A stretch of DNA of 50,730 nt from Bacteroidales bacterium (GCA_031286285.1 JAITUN010000113.1:1-50730), one strand, 5' to 3'. Shown: positions 35,009-43,837, counted from the first letter of the stretch. The notes: generated from the sequence alone by a model not told the origin. Numbers and translations are program-made.

Positions 35009-37741
35009 TTATCCACATTTTGAGTAGGAACATGCCGCACAAGTTAAGCATCCTTCCTTAAATTCCATTGTATTTTGTTCACCGCATCTTGGGCAAACTT
35101 GTCCTTTGGCTTTTGTTCCATCAGCGATATATTTTTTCAATGCACGAATCACTCCATTTTTCCATGAGTTAATAGTTTCTTCACGAAAATTGAGTCCTTC
35201 AATAATATTTACTACATTTTCTACAGGAATATCATGACGAAGAAGGGCGGATATCATTTTGGCATAGTTCCAAAATTCAGGGTTAAAACAACGAGATAAA
35301 CCTCTCACAATCACTTCATATCCATCGGCATCGTAATACATAAAGTCGTATTGTTTTCTCCCGTCATCCATTTTGTTTTTAATAATATAACCTTCTGTTA
35401 AAGTTTTCGGGAGCGTAAACCTTTCATCTTCAGCTTTTCCGGTAAATATTTCATAGGGTCTTCCATCTTTTGTTCCAATAAAAGCTACCCAATCTTCATT
35501 ATCATTTTTAAAGCGTACAATTTCTGCTTTTAATTCTTTAGGGCGTTTTAGAAGTGAAATATCTATGGTAATGGGTTCTATTTTTTTCTTTTCTTTTTCG
35601 TTCGCATCAACTAAAACGCCGCTTCTTGAACCTTCGCGATAAACAGTCATGCCCTTACATCCTGATTCCCATGCTTTTACATATAGAGCGCCGACGGTAT
35701 CTTGCGTTGTATCTTCCGGTAAATTAATAGTTACTGAAATGGAATGGTCAACCCATTTTTGTACGTTGCCTTGCAGTTCAACTTTTTTCAAATAGTTTGT
35801 ATCTGCAGCTGTTGATCTGAAATAGGGAGATTTTTCGAATATGGTTTTAACCTCATCATTGCTCATTTTGTAGAGTTGGTCTTTGGTAATCCCTATTGTT
35901 TCAGCATATACAAAAAATTTTGGATGGAAAACGTGGTATTCTTCCCAAAAGTCGCCATTTTGGTCTCGGGTAGTTTGGCGATTATTTAAGTCGTTGGGAT
36001 TTACTTTTCGTTTTCTGTTATAGGCAACTTTAAAAGCGGGTTCTATTCCGGAAGTGGTTTGTGTACAAATACTCACACTTCCTGTTGGGGCAATAGTGAG
36101 CAGGGCAATATTTCTTCTTCCGAAACGAATCATATCTTCATATAATTTTTCATCGGCGTCTTTAATTCTTAATATGAACGGATTTGAGGCTTCTTTCATA
36201 CTGCTGTACACGGGGAAAGCGCCACGTTCCCGCGCCATAGTAACCGAGGAACGATATGCTGCCAGAGCCAATTGTTTGTGTACTTCTGTAGAGAAAGCGT
36301 TTCCGTGTTCAGAGCCATATCTTATATTGAGAGCTGCCAGCATATCTCCTTCAGCTGTGATTCCCAATCCGGTGCGTCGTCCTTTAAGTGTTTGGCGTTT
36401 AATTTTTTTCCAGAGGTCTGTTTCCACACGTTTCACGTCTTCAGTTTCAGGATCGTTTGCAATTTTCTCTAAAATTTGGTCAATTTTCTCTATTTCTAAG
36501 TCAATAATGTCGTCCATCAAACGTTGCGCGTACTGCACATGTTCTTTAAAGAGTGTCATATCGAAAGTTGCGTTTTCTGTAAACGGGTGGTTTACATAAC
36601 TATAGAGATTTATTGCGATAAGGCGGCAACTATCGTACGGGCAGAGTGGGATTTCTCCGCAGGGGTTTGTAGAAACCGTTCTAAATCCTTCATCTTCGTA
36701 ACAGTCAGGAACTGCTTCTTTTCGGATAGTATCCCAAAAGAGTACTCCGGGTTCTGCTGATTTCCATGCGTTATAAATAATTTTATCCCATAATTTTTTT
36801 GCGTCTATCTCTTTTTTGATTTTAGGATGTTGAGAATTTATGGGATATTGTTGAATATATGGTTTTTCTGATCTCACTGCTTCCATAAATTCGTGGTCAA
36901 TTTTCACAGATACGTTTGCGCCTGTTATTTTTCCTTCGGTCAGTTTTGCATCAATAAAATGTTCTGCGTCCGGGTGTTTGATTGAGATAGAGAGCATCAG
37001 CGCACCACGGCGTCCATCTTGGGCTACTTCGCGAGTTGAGTTAGAGTATCTTTCCATAAAAGGGACTACACCGGTTGAGGTAAGTGCACAATTTTTCACA
37101 TGGCTACCTGACGGGCGAATATGAGAGAGGTCGTGTCCAACTCCGCCTCTACGTTTCATCAGTTGCACTTGTTCTTCGTCCATCTTCATAATTCCTCCGT
37201 ATGAATCTGAGTTATGGTTATTTCCAATAACAAAACAGTTTGACAAAGAGGCAACTTGGTAGCTATTACCGATACCTGCCATTGGGCTACCTTGAGGAAT
37301 TATATATTTAAAATTCTTAAAGAGTTCATGGATTTTTTCTTCGGGCAGCGGATTTGCATATTTTTTTTCGATGCGTGCAAATTCATAAGCTAAGCGGCTG
37401 TGCATTTCATCCGGGTTTCGTTCCAACAATTCTCCTTTATCGTTTTTCAAGGAATATTTATCAATCCAAACGCCAGCGGCGAGTTCGTCGCCTTCAAAAT
37501 AAGCTACAACCTCATCAAATATTTCTTGTTTTGTATAAGTTTTTAGCGGCATACTCATAATACCGGTTTGCTCAAATTGTTTTGTTTGAGGTGCAGAGAC
37601 AATATGCGCTGTAAGATTGTCTAAGTTGATTTCCCTTGTTTCCACAATATTTTCGAAGTGTGGTTTTTCGGCAGGTATTTTTTCTTCTTTTATTAAAATA
37701 GAGGTTTCTTCAAAGTCTAATAACGAAATCTCATTATCCAT
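35009..37741 (-). CDS. nrdJ: Adenosylcobalamin-dependent ribonucleotide reductase (class II)
   Basis: 910 residues. Class II fold: RRGGVGHDLSHIRPSGS, SNCFVIGN (Cys ~169) and NPCGEIPL with the radical-site Cys ~361. A C-terminal zinc-ribbon-like tail CPRCGEQNT..C..C..C (882-909) contains the cysteines that regenerate the active site. It converts ribonucleotides to deoxyribonucleotides using B12, independent of oxygen. It precedes purF by 3 bp. A B12 riboswitch is not evident upstream. Confidence 0.95.
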   Translation of the reverse strand: MDNEISLLDFEETSILIKEEKIPAEKPHFENIVETREINLDNLTAHIVSAPQTKQFEQTGIMSMPLKTYTKQEIFDEVVAYFEGDELAAGVWIDKYSLKNDKGELLERNPDEMHSRLAYEFARIEKKYANPLPEEKIHELFKNFKYIIPQGSPMAGIGNSYQVASLSNCFVIGNNHNSDSYGGIMKMDEEQVQLMKRRGGVGHDLSHIRPSGSHVKNCALTSTGVVPFMERYSNSTREVAQDGRRGALMLSISIKHPDAEHFIDAKLTEGKITGANVSVKIDHEFMEAVRSEKPYIQQYPINSQHPKIKKEIDAKKLWDKIIYNAWKSAEPGVLFWDTIRKEAVPDCYEDEGFRTVSTNPCGEIPLCPYDSCRLIAINLYSYVNHPFTENATFDMTLFKEHVQYAQRLMDDIIDLEIEKIDQILEKIANDPETEDVKRVETDLWKKIKRQTLKGRRTGLGITAEGDMLAALNIRYGSEHGNAFSTEVHKQLALAAYRSSVTMARERGAFPVYSSMKEASNPFILRIKDADEKLYEDMIRFGRRNIALLTIAPTGSVSICTQTTSGIEPAFKVAYNRKRKVNPNDLNNRQTTRDQNGDFWEEYHVFHPKFFVYAETIGITKDQLYKMSNDEVKTIFEKSPYFRSTAADTNYLKKVELQGNVQKWVDHSISVTINLPEDTTQDTVGALYVKAWESGCKGMTVYREGSRSGVLVDANEKEKKKIEPITIDISLLKRPKELKAEIVRFKNDNEDWVAFIGTKDGRPYEIFTGKAEDERFTLPKTLTEGYIIKNKMDDGRKQYDFMYYDADGYEVIVRGLSRCFNPEFWNYAKMISALLRHDIPVENVVNIIEGLNFREETINSWKNGVIRALKKYIADGTKAKGQVCPRCGEQNTMEFKEGCLTCAACSYSKCG

Positions 37742-38061
37742 AATCCTATTATTTTCAATATCAATAAATTAAAAAATTAACACAAACTGACTTTTTGCAC
37801 TTTTAGAAAAGAGAGTGTATAGAGTTTGTTGAAAGAGTTTATAAATCAGACAAATATCATCAAAAAAAAAGAGTCAACTCGTACGCGCTAAAATAGATTT
37901 TGATTACAATTTAAATATATTTTTTTACATGAAAGAATCAACAAAATGTAGTTAATAATTTTATCATTTGAAAACTAAGAAATTGCATTTTTTTCCAAAA
38001 AAAGAGCAAGAAAAAACTGTTTAATTTCAAAAAAAAATATAAACAGTAAAAAAAAATCAAT
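37742..38061. other. AT-rich intergenic stretch
   Basis: About 320 bp, very AT-rich with many A and T runs. It must hold the nrdJ promoter, but no clear TAnnTTTG is close to the start. I see no gene or obvious RNA structure; the terminator at 38062-38096 begins immediately after. Confidence 0.5.
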
Positions 38062-38096
38062 AAAAAAAGTTAGGCGGAAAGCAAAATTCCGCCTAA
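38062..38096 (-). terminator. Rho-independent terminator after the tRNA relic
   Basis: A perfect 10-bp stem (TTAGGCGGAA/TTCCGCCTAA, 38070-38096) with a 7-nt loop, followed on the minus strand by a C and seven T. It stands where a minus-strand tRNA transcript would end. Confidence 0.85.
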
Positions 38097-38137
38097 AAGA
38101 TTTAATAAAAGTGTTACATTTTTTTTTTTTTTTTTTA

Positions 38138-38216
38138 TGGGGATTTGAACCCCCGGTAGGGTTTTCTCTTCGACAGTTTAGCAAACTGTTGGTTTCAGCC
38201 ACTCACCCATCTCTCC
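38138..38216 (-). pseudogene. tRNA-Ser(GCU) relic lacking the 3' acceptor strand
   Basis: On the minus strand: acceptor 5' strand GGAGAGA, D-arm GGTGAGTGGCTGAAACC, anticodon arm ACAGT-TTGCTAA-ACTGT (anticodon GCT), a long variable arm with two mismatches, and the T-arm GGGGG-TTCAAAT-CCCCA, whose last pair is G/A. Where the 3' acceptor strand TCTCTCC should follow, the sequence continues as T, A and then eighteen A (18 T on the plus strand, 38119-38136). The acceptor stem therefore cannot form. It is either a decayed copy or an assembly error around the homopolymer. A terminator 40 bp downstream suggests that it was once a working transcription unit. A plus-strand ORF through it, extending lpxD, is spurious. 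Confidence 0.75.
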
Positions 38217-38265
38217 TTTTTTTTTCGTGGGGCGGCAAAAATATATTTTTTTTAATGTCTTTCTA

Positions 38266-38297
38266 TTGTCATTTTTTAAAAAAACATTTTATTTTTG
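38266..38297 (+). promoter_or_regulatory. Putative promoter of lpxD-lpxC
   Basis: TTG at 38266-38268 and TATTTTTG at 38290-38297 with a spacing of 21 bp, close to the Bacteroidota -33/-7 arrangement. It ends 14 bp before the lpxD ATG and lies between the lpxD start and the spurious upstream extension. Confidence 0.6.
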
Positions 38298-38311
38298 CCA
38301 AAAAATTTTTG

Positions 38312-39337
38312 ATGACGTTTACGGTATCACAAATTGCAGAAATAATTTCAGGCTTAATAGAAGGAGACCCCAACAGTACAATTCATACAATTTGTAAAAT
38401 TGAAGAGGGAATTGAGGGAGGATTGACTTTTTTGGCAAACCCTAAATATACTGACTTTATTTACGATACAAAAGCTTCTGCTGTAATTGTTAGTAATGAC
38501 TTCGTTCCTGAAAAACCTGTTCAAGCTACTTTAATTCGAACAGAAAATTCCTATTTGGCTTTGGCAAAATTATTAGATGTATATCAAAAGATGAAGCCGA
38601 AAAAAACCGGAATTTCTACACAAGCCGATATTGCTAAAACTGCAATCATTGGTAAAAATGTATATATTGGTGCATTTGTTAGTATTGGAGAATCTGCAAT
38701 AATTGAAGATAATGTTCAATTGTATCCACATGTGTTTATCGGAGATAATGTAAAAATTGGAAATAATTCTATTCTTTACTCAGGAGCTAAAATTTATACA
38801 GAGTGCAAAGTAGGAAATCATACCATTATTCATTCCGGCGTTGTAATTGGAGCCGATGGATTTGGATTTGCGCAACAAGATGGAGACCATTTCAAAGTGC
38901 CTCAAGTGGGAAATGTTGTTATTGGTAATCATGTTGAAATTGGAGCTAATACCTGCATTGATAGAGCTACAATTGGGTCAACAATAGTTCACGACTATGT
39001 GAAATTAGATAACCTTATCCAAATTGCTCACAATTGTGAAATCGGAGAAAGTTCAGCCTTTGCTTCTCAAGTAGGCATCTCAGGCTCTACAAAAATAGGC
39101 AAAAAGACAATTTTAGCCGGACAAGTAGGGGTTGCAGGACACTTGAAAATTGGAGATAATGTGATTGTTGGTGCTCAGTCTGGAGTATCAAATAATATTC
39201 CTGACAATAAAATTGTGTTAGGCTCACCTGCTATCTCTGCATTAGATGAAAAAAAACTTATTATATATAGAAAAAAATTACCTGAATTGTTTAACCAAAT
39301 TAATGATTTTAAATTGATGATGAAGAAATCAGAGTGA
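38312..39337 (+). CDS. lpxD: UDP-3-O-acylglucosamine N-acyltransferase
   Basis: 341 residues from the ATG at 38312; the longer open frame upstream runs through a tRNA relic and is rejected. N-terminal uridine-binding domain ([18 protein letters not shown] ... [15 protein letters not shown]), then left-handed beta-helix hexapeptides ([42 protein letters not shown]) from about 110 to 320 with the catalytic region [14 protein letters not shown]. It adds the N-linked acyl chain in lipid A synthesis using acyl-ACP. It is followed by lpxC. Confidence 0.96.
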   Translation: MTFTVSQIAEIISGLIEGDPNSTIHTICKIEEGIEGGLTFLANPKYTDFIYDTKASAVIVSNDFVPEKPVQATLIRTENSYLALAKLLDVYQKMKPKKTGISTQADIAKTAIIGKNVYIGAFVSIGESAIIEDNVQLYPHVFIGDNVKIGNNSILYSGAKIYTECKVGNHTIIHSGVVIGADGFGFAQQDGDHFKVPQVGNVVIGNHVEIGANTCIDRATIGSTIVHDYVKLDNLIQIAHNCEIGESSAFASQVGISGSTKIGKKTILAGQVGVAGHLKIGDNVIVGAQSGVSNNIPDNKIVLGSPAISALDEKKLIIYRKKLPELFNQINDFKLMMKKSE

Positions 39338-39360
39338 TTTTTTCAAATAACAAGTTTTTT

Positions 39361-40296
39361 ATGAAAAAAAACCAAATTACAATTGCATCGGAGGTATCTA
39401 TCTCCGGAAAAGGATTGCACACAGGGTGTGCTGTATCTATTACGTTGCTTCCGGCACCGGCAAATCATGGAATCGTTTTCCAAAGAATTGATTTATCTGA
39501 TAAACCTAAGGTTAAAGCACATATTCTTAATGTTACTGATACATCAAGAAGTACTAACCTTCAGGAAAATGGAATCAATATCAAAACAGTGGAACATCTA
39601 TTAGCTGCTTTAGCAGGTATGAGTATTGACAATCTACTCATTCACATTAATGCAGAAGAAATACCTATCATGGATGGAAGCGCCGCCCATTTTATCTCGA
39701 TGATAAAGAAAGCCGGTACCAAAGAACTATCTGAAGAAAGAGAATATATTTCTGTGGATGAAGTGGTTAAATTTGAAAAACCCGACCAGGGTATCGAATT
39801 ACTTTTGGTGCCGGCAGAGAAATTTACTATGTCTGTTATGGTTGATTATGGTACTTCTGTGTTGTCAAGCCAATATGCTTCCATAAAAAAAATGGAAGAG
39901 TTTGTGGACAATATTTCCTCCTGCAGAACCTTTGTTTTCCTACATGAATTACATTATCTGATAAAGAACAACTTAGTAAAAGGTGGAGAGTTAGATAATG
40001 CTATTGTTTTTGTTGATAAAAAACCTAATCCTGAAATATTAGAAGAAGTACAAAACTTCTTCAATAAAAAAAATATTCAAATCAACGAAAACGGTACTTT
40101 AAATAATGTTAAACTACAATTTTACAACGAACCTGCGTGCCATAAGTTGCTAGACCTACTAGGCGATTTGTATCTTCTAGGAAAACCTATTAAAGGTGAA
40201 ATTATTGCCCGTAAACCCGGACATTTTGCAAACACAGAGTTCGTAAAGCTAATTTATGAATATTTGGAAAACAAAGGTAGCGTAAAAAAAATCTGA
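39361..40296 (+). CDS. lpxC: UDP-3-O-acyl-N-acetylglucosamine deacetylase (not fused to FabZ)
   Basis: 311 residues from the ATG at 39361. Zn ligands by family alignment: His79 (TVEHLLAAL), His261 and Asp269 (CHKLLDLLGDL); the catalytic Glu of EIPIMDGSAAHF and His288 in RKPGHFANTEF are present. It commits UDP-GlcNAc to lipid A. In most Bacteroidota LpxC is fused to the dehydratase FabZ (~460 residues), but here the chain stops at NKGSVKKI just after the LpxC fold and no FabZ sequence follows. maf starts on the other strand 6 bp later, so the gene is either naturally unfused or has lost the fusion. Confidence 0.95.
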   Translation: MKKNQITIASEVSISGKGLHTGCAVSITLLPAPANHGIVFQRIDLSDKPKVKAHILNVTDTSRSTNLQENGINIKTVEHLLAALAGMSIDNLLIHINAEEIPIMDGSAAHFISMIKKAGTKELSEEREYISVDEVVKFEKPDQGIELLLVPAEKFTMSVMVDYGTSVLSSQYASIKKMEEFVDNISSCRTFVFLHELHYLIKNNLVKGGELDNAIVFVDKKPNPEILEEVQNFFNKKNIQINENGTLNNVKLQFYNEPACHKLLDLLGDLYLLGKPIKGEIIARKPGHFANTEFVKLIYEYLENKGSVKKI

Positions 40297-40302
40297 AAAA
40301 TT

Positions 40303-40887
40303 TTATGTTAACATCTTTGCTAACAACTGGGTGGGCAAACCCATTACATTAAAAAAACATCCATTAATAGAAGTCACGCCAACCAACCCAATCCATTCCT
40401 GAATACCATATGCGCCTGCTTTGTCGTAAGGATTATAATTAACAATATAATATTGTATCTCCTCTTCCGAAAGATTTTTAAAGGTTACTTCCGTAATGCT
40501 GTGTTTCGTCTTGTGTTTATTATTCGAAGCTACAGTTATTCCACTAATAACCTGATGCGTTTTTCCCGATAACCGGCGTAACATTTCGAAAGCCTCAGTT
40601 TCGGTTTTAGGTTTTCCAAAAATCACTCCATCCAAAACAACAATCGTATCACATGAAATAAACAAGTCGTTTTCAGAAAATTTTGAAAAATTGATAGGCG
40701 TTAATTTGAGTTGCGATAGATATTCTGCAATTTGAACAGGGTTGAAATGCGCAGGATAGGTTTCATCTACATCTGTATGTAAGACTTCAAAACTAATTCC
40801 CATCTCTTCAAGAAGTTTCATACGCCTTGGAGATTTTGAAACTAAATATAGTTTCTTATTATTTATTTTGTATTTTGAATTATTCAT
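40303..40887 (-). CDS. maf: Maf family nucleotide pyrophosphatase
   Basis: 194 residues. Signature LYLVSKSPRRMKLLEEMGI at the N terminus, SCDTIVVLDGVIFGKPKTETEAFEMLRRLSGKTHQVISG, and YDKAGAYGIQEWIG. The DKAGAYGIQ sequence and IQEW agree with the dTTP/UTP pyrophosphatase branch. It removes non-canonical or methylated nucleotides from the pool. It ends 6 bp from lpxC in convergent orientation. Confidence 0.92.
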   Translation of the reverse strand: MNNSKYKINNKKLYLVSKSPRRMKLLEEMGISFEVLHTDVDETYPAHFNPVQIAEYLSQLKLTPINFSKFSENDLFISCDTIVVLDGVIFGKPKTETEAFEMLRRLSGKTHQVISGITVASNNKHKTKHSITEVTFKNLSEEEIQYYIVNYNPYDKAGAYGIQEWIGLVGVTSINGCFFNVMGLPTQLLAKMLT

Positions 40888-40984
40888 TGCGCTTTTTAAT
40901 CTGTTTGATAAATATTTACGTATAAGAAAGAACTTGACAAGACACAGAATCCGATTGGGTTTAATGTGAAAAGAGATTGATCTA

Positions 40985-41698
40985 CTATCTTAGCTCCTCC
41001 AAATATCTCCTCACCGTTTTTTCCATCCCAAAATACAAAGCATCGCTAATTAAGGCATGACCGATTGAAACTTCTAATAATTGTGGGATAGTTTTTGCAA
41101 AATAGTTGAGGTTGTGCAAGTTGAGGTCGTGTCCGGCATTGAGTCCAAGCTCTTGTTTTACAGCTTCTTCTGCAGCAAGGAGGTAATCTTTAATAGCTGC
41201 CTTTGGATTCACCGGATAGTTTGTAGCATAGCTTTCTGTATATAATTCTATTCTGTCTGTGCCGCAACTTTTCGCATTTCGAACTATCTCTACTTCCGGA
41301 TTTACAAAAATGGATGTGCGAATCCCTGCTTTTCTGAAATTTTGACAAATTTCAAAAAGGAATTCTTGAAATTTTACGGTGTCCCAACCGTTGTTCGAGG
41401 TAATAGCATCCGGAGCATCCGGAACTAAAGTAACTTGATGAGGTTTTACTTCCATTACCAAATCAATAAAATCTTTGGATGGGTATCCCTCAATATTAAA
41501 TTCGGTAGTAACAATTTTTTTTAAATTTCTAACATCTTCGTAACGAATGTGCCGTCCGTCTGGTCTCGGATGTACAGTAATTCCCTGTGCGCCAAATTTT
41601 TCAATATCTCCAGCTACCTGAATGAGGTTAGGAAGATTTCCTCCTCGGGCATTGCGCAACGTAGCTATTTTGTTAATATTTACACTTAATTTTGTCAT
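40985..41698 (-). CDS. pdxJ: Pyridoxine 5'-phosphate synthase
   Basis: 237 residues, normal size. Family motifs: LSVNINKIATLRNARGGNLP, GAQGITVHPRPDGRHIR, and GLNAGHDLNLHNL. It condenses 1-deoxyxylulose 5-phosphate with aminoacetone phosphate in vitamin B6 synthesis. Divergent from the ATPase operon; each has a TATTTTTG element in the shared gap. Confidence 0.96.
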   Translation of the reverse strand: MTKLSVNINKIATLRNARGGNLPNLIQVAGDIEKFGAQGITVHPRPDGRHIRYEDVRNLKKIVTTEFNIEGYPSKDFIDLVMEVKPHQVTLVPDAPDAITSNNGWDTVKFQEFLFEICQNFRKAGIRTSIFVNPEVEIVRNAKSCGTDRIELYTESYATNYPVNPKAAIKDYLLAAEEAVKQELGLNAGHDLNLHNLNYFAKTIPQLLEVSIGHALISDALYFGMEKTVRRYLEELR

Positions 41699-41718
41699 AA
41701 ATAATCTGATTTAAGTGG

Positions 41719-41726
41719 CAAAAATA
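41719..41726 (-). promoter_or_regulatory. Putative -7 element for pdxJ
   Basis: On the minus strand TATTTTTG then CCAC, 21 bp upstream of the pdxJ ATG. Confidence 0.5.
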
Positions 41727-41753
41727 TATTTTTAGCAATTAAGTGAAATTTTA

Positions 41754-41761
41754 TATTTTTG
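41754..41761 (+). promoter_or_regulatory. Putative -7 element for the ATPase operon
   Basis: TATTTTTG followed by CAG, 18 bp upstream of the ATG at 41780. The TTG in it creates a false in-frame start at 41759. Confidence 0.5.
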
Positions 41762-41779
41762 CAGTCCAAAAATTATACA

Positions 41780-42292
41780 ATGGAGCTTATTACACCCTCA
41801 TTTGGATTGATATTTTGGATGCTTATTGGTTTTGGTATCCTTGTTTTCATTTTGGCAAAGTATGCTTGGCCTGTCATAATAAAGATGATTAATGAACGTG
41901 AACAGTTTATTCAACAACAACTTACAGAAGCAGGGTTGGTGCGGGATGAGATGAAGAATCTGAAATCGGAACATGCCCAATTGTTAATTCAAGCCAAAGA
42001 TGAACGCGACAAAATAATAACAGATGCCCGTAAAATGGTGGAAAAAATGAACGATGAAGCAAGGCTTCGTCGTGAAAGAGAGGCAGATACAATGTTGAAT
42101 GAAACCCGGAAAGCTATCGAAAATGAAAAAATGAAAGCGCTTACAGAAATTAAAAACGAAATAGCCAATCTATCTATTGAAGTCGCTGAAAAAATTCTCC
42201 GGAGTGAATTGAAAGAGAGTTCGAGACAAGAAGAATTTATTCAACAATGGGTGGCGGAACTGAAAATGAAAGAAAATACTATTAATTATTAA
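41780..42292 (+). CDS. atpF: F-type ATP synthase subunit b
   Basis: 170 residues. The N terminus MELITPSFGLIFWMLIGFGI with a single membrane helix (~8-28), then KYAWPVIIKMINERE and a long charged coiled coil (40-135) ending LSIEVAEKILRSEL, is the standard layout of F0 subunit b, the stator stalk, in Bacteroidota. It is unexpected here: no other F-type gene (a, c, delta, alpha, gamma) adjoins it, and the next gene, 13 bp later, is V/A-type subunit E. Since V/A stators pair E with a small coiled-coil G/H subunit, the b protein might fill that role (inference). The start is the ATG at 41780. Confidence 0.85.
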   Translation: MELITPSFGLIFWMLIGFGILVFILAKYAWPVIIKMINEREQFIQQQLTEAGLVRDEMKNLKSEHAQLLIQAKDERDKIITDARKMVEKMNDEARLRREREADTMLNETRKAIENEKMKALTEIKNEIANLSIEVAEKILRSELKESSRQEEFIQQWVAELKMKENTINY

Positions 42293-42305
42293 TACATAGA
42301 ACAAA

Positions 42306-42899
42306 ATGGAAAATAAGGTTCAAGAAATTACAGATAAAATATATCGTGAAGGTGTTGAAAAAGGTCAATCAGAAGCGCAACAGATTATCCAAGCAGCCGA
42401 AGAGAAAAAAGCGGATATGCTGAAAACTGCGCGTCACGAAGCAGAAAAAATCATTGCAGATGCCAAAAAATCTGCCGAAGAGTTAACTAAGCATACCCAA
42501 TCCGAATTACAGATGTATGCCCAACGCGCTGCCGAAGCGCTGAAAAGCGAAATTGCAGACCTGCTGACTAACACGGTTGTAGATGTCGCAATTAGCGAAA
42601 CTATTAATAATGAGTGGCTGCAGAAATTGATGCTTACCTTGGCATCGGAATGGCTGAATCGGGAAAATGTTGTCATCCAAACTGCAGATGCCGACACACT
42701 TACTCAATATTTTACAAAACACGCCAAAGAATTGCTAAACAAAGGTATACAAATTGAGCAAGTGAACGGCAAAAACGCCGGATTCGCAATTATGCCCGCC
42801 AACAAAGGCTATAAAGTTCAGTTCGGAGAAACAGAATTTGCAGCATACTTTAAAGAATTTCTACGCCCTAAGCTTGTTGAAATGTTGTTTAAACAGTAA
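42306..42899 (+). CDS. V/A-type ATP synthase subunit E
   Basis: 197 residues. N-terminal coiled coil (NKVQEITDKIYREGVEKGQSEAQQIIQAAEEKKADML) and a compact C-terminal domain ending KEFLRPKLVEMLF fit the peripheral stalk subunit E. It holds the catalytic head static against rotation. 13 bp after atpF and 5 bp before the DUF2764 gene. Confidence 0.87.
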   Translation: MENKVQEITDKIYREGVEKGQSEAQQIIQAAEEKKADMLKTARHEAEKIIADAKKSAEELTKHTQSELQMYAQRAAEALKSEIADLLTNTVVDVAISETINNEWLQKLMLTLASEWLNRENVVIQTADADTLTQYFTKHAKELLNKGIQIEQVNGKNAGFAIMPANKGYKVQFGETEFAAYFKEFLRPKLVEMLFKQ

Positions 42900-42904
42900 T
42901 ATCA

Positions 42905-43762
42905 ATGAATTACTATTGCCTAATAGCTGGACTGCCAGACATCGAAATTGAAGATCACAAGCTCGTTTTTAGTGTTGCTGACTTCAAAGAGGAGGTTCGA
43001 CCACAATTATCAAATGAAGACGCTAAATTGTTTGACTTGTTTTTTATTAAGTTTGACAATAAAAACCTGCTGCGTTATCTCAAAAACAAAGAGGCAATCT
43101 TTGATGAACACGGAAATTTAAGCAAAGAAGAATTGGAGAATTGTTTACAACTGTTGAAAGAAGACAGCAAGACAATTAGCCCATTTTTCCCTTCCTATTT
43201 TGAGACTTTTGTGCTTGAATATAAAGAAGCACAACAAACAGATATGAATACTGCTTTTTGGGAAGACCGATTAACCGAATTGTATTACCAATGGGCTATC
43301 AATTGTGGTAATAAATTGATATCTTGTTGGTTTGAGTTTAATCTTAATCTCAATAATATTCTTGCCGCTTATGCTTGTCGTAAGTACCAAAAAGAAGCAG
43401 AGCCGGTGGGCGACAACGAGGTTGCAGAATCTATCAAGAAATCGAGTCAACGAGATTTTGGTCTCACCGGAACTCTCGACTATTTGGATGTGTTACAACG
43501 TCTTTCCGAAGAATCTGATCTGTTTGAACGTGAAAAGAAAATAGACCTGCTCAAATGGCAATGGCTTGATGAACAAACCTTTTTCAACTATTTCAGCATC
43601 GAAAAGGTGTTTGCCTATTTGGTAAAACTCGAAATCATTGAACGTTGGGCAAGTCTTGACCCCATTGAGGGAGAAAAACTGTTCAGAATACTGATTGGTA
43701 ATCTGAAAGAAAATGCAATGAAGAGACAAGCTGACGGCGGCTCCGGTCCCGCCGCTGGGTAA
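42905..43762 (+). CDS. DUF2764 family protein of the V/A-ATPase operon
   Basis: 285 residues. Begins MNYYCLIAGLPDIEIEDHKLVFSV, with FWEDRLTELYYQWAINCGNKLISCWFEFNLNLNNILAAYACRKYQKE in the middle, which is the DUF2764 signature. It always stands between E and A in Bacteroidota V/A-ATPase operons and is thought to act as a C/d-like subunit linking head and membrane part. The C-terminal tail (MKRQADGGSGPAAG) is Gly/Pro/Ala-rich and encoded in a G+C-rich inverted repeat near 43735-43757, possibly an added segment. Confidence 0.85.
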   Translation: MNYYCLIAGLPDIEIEDHKLVFSVADFKEEVRPQLSNEDAKLFDLFFIKFDNKNLLRYLKNKEAIFDEHGNLSKEELENCLQLLKEDSKTISPFFPSYFETFVLEYKEAQQTDMNTAFWEDRLTELYYQWAINCGNKLISCWFEFNLNLNNILAAYACRKYQKEAEPVGDNEVAESIKKSSQRDFGLTGTLDYLDVLQRLSEESDLFEREKKIDLLKWQWLDEQTFFNYFSIEKVFAYLVKLEIIERWASLDPIEGEKLFRILIGNLKENAMKRQADGGSGPAAG

Positions 43763-43763
43763 A

Positions 43764-43837
43764 GGCAACGTCAGGTCAAAGTAAGGGCAACGTTAGGTTG
43801 CCCACAGAAAGTGCATAAGGGTAACGTCAGGTTGCCT
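43764..43837 (+). repeat. Intercistronic hairpin repeats
   Basis: Three copies of a GGYAACGTYAGG motif lie between the DUF2764 gene and subunit A. The second (43785-43803) is a perfect 7-bp hairpin GGGCAAC-GTTAG-GTTGCCC; the third (43819-43837) has the same shape with G-T pairs; the first (43764-43776) lacks the right arm. They may shape mRNA stability or spacing within the operon. Confidence 0.85.

Noticed and set aside
37742-38061. Cobalamin riboswitch or NrdR boxes upstream of the B12-dependent reductase
   Set aside because: Weak ACAAACT/AGTTTGT strings are present, but no paired NrdR boxes and no B12-box (GCCACTG) are visible.
38111-38311. Open frame extending lpxD upstream by 67 residues
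   Set aside because: It runs through poly(T) and the tRNA-Ser relic; the family N terminus begins at 38312 and a promoter lies between.
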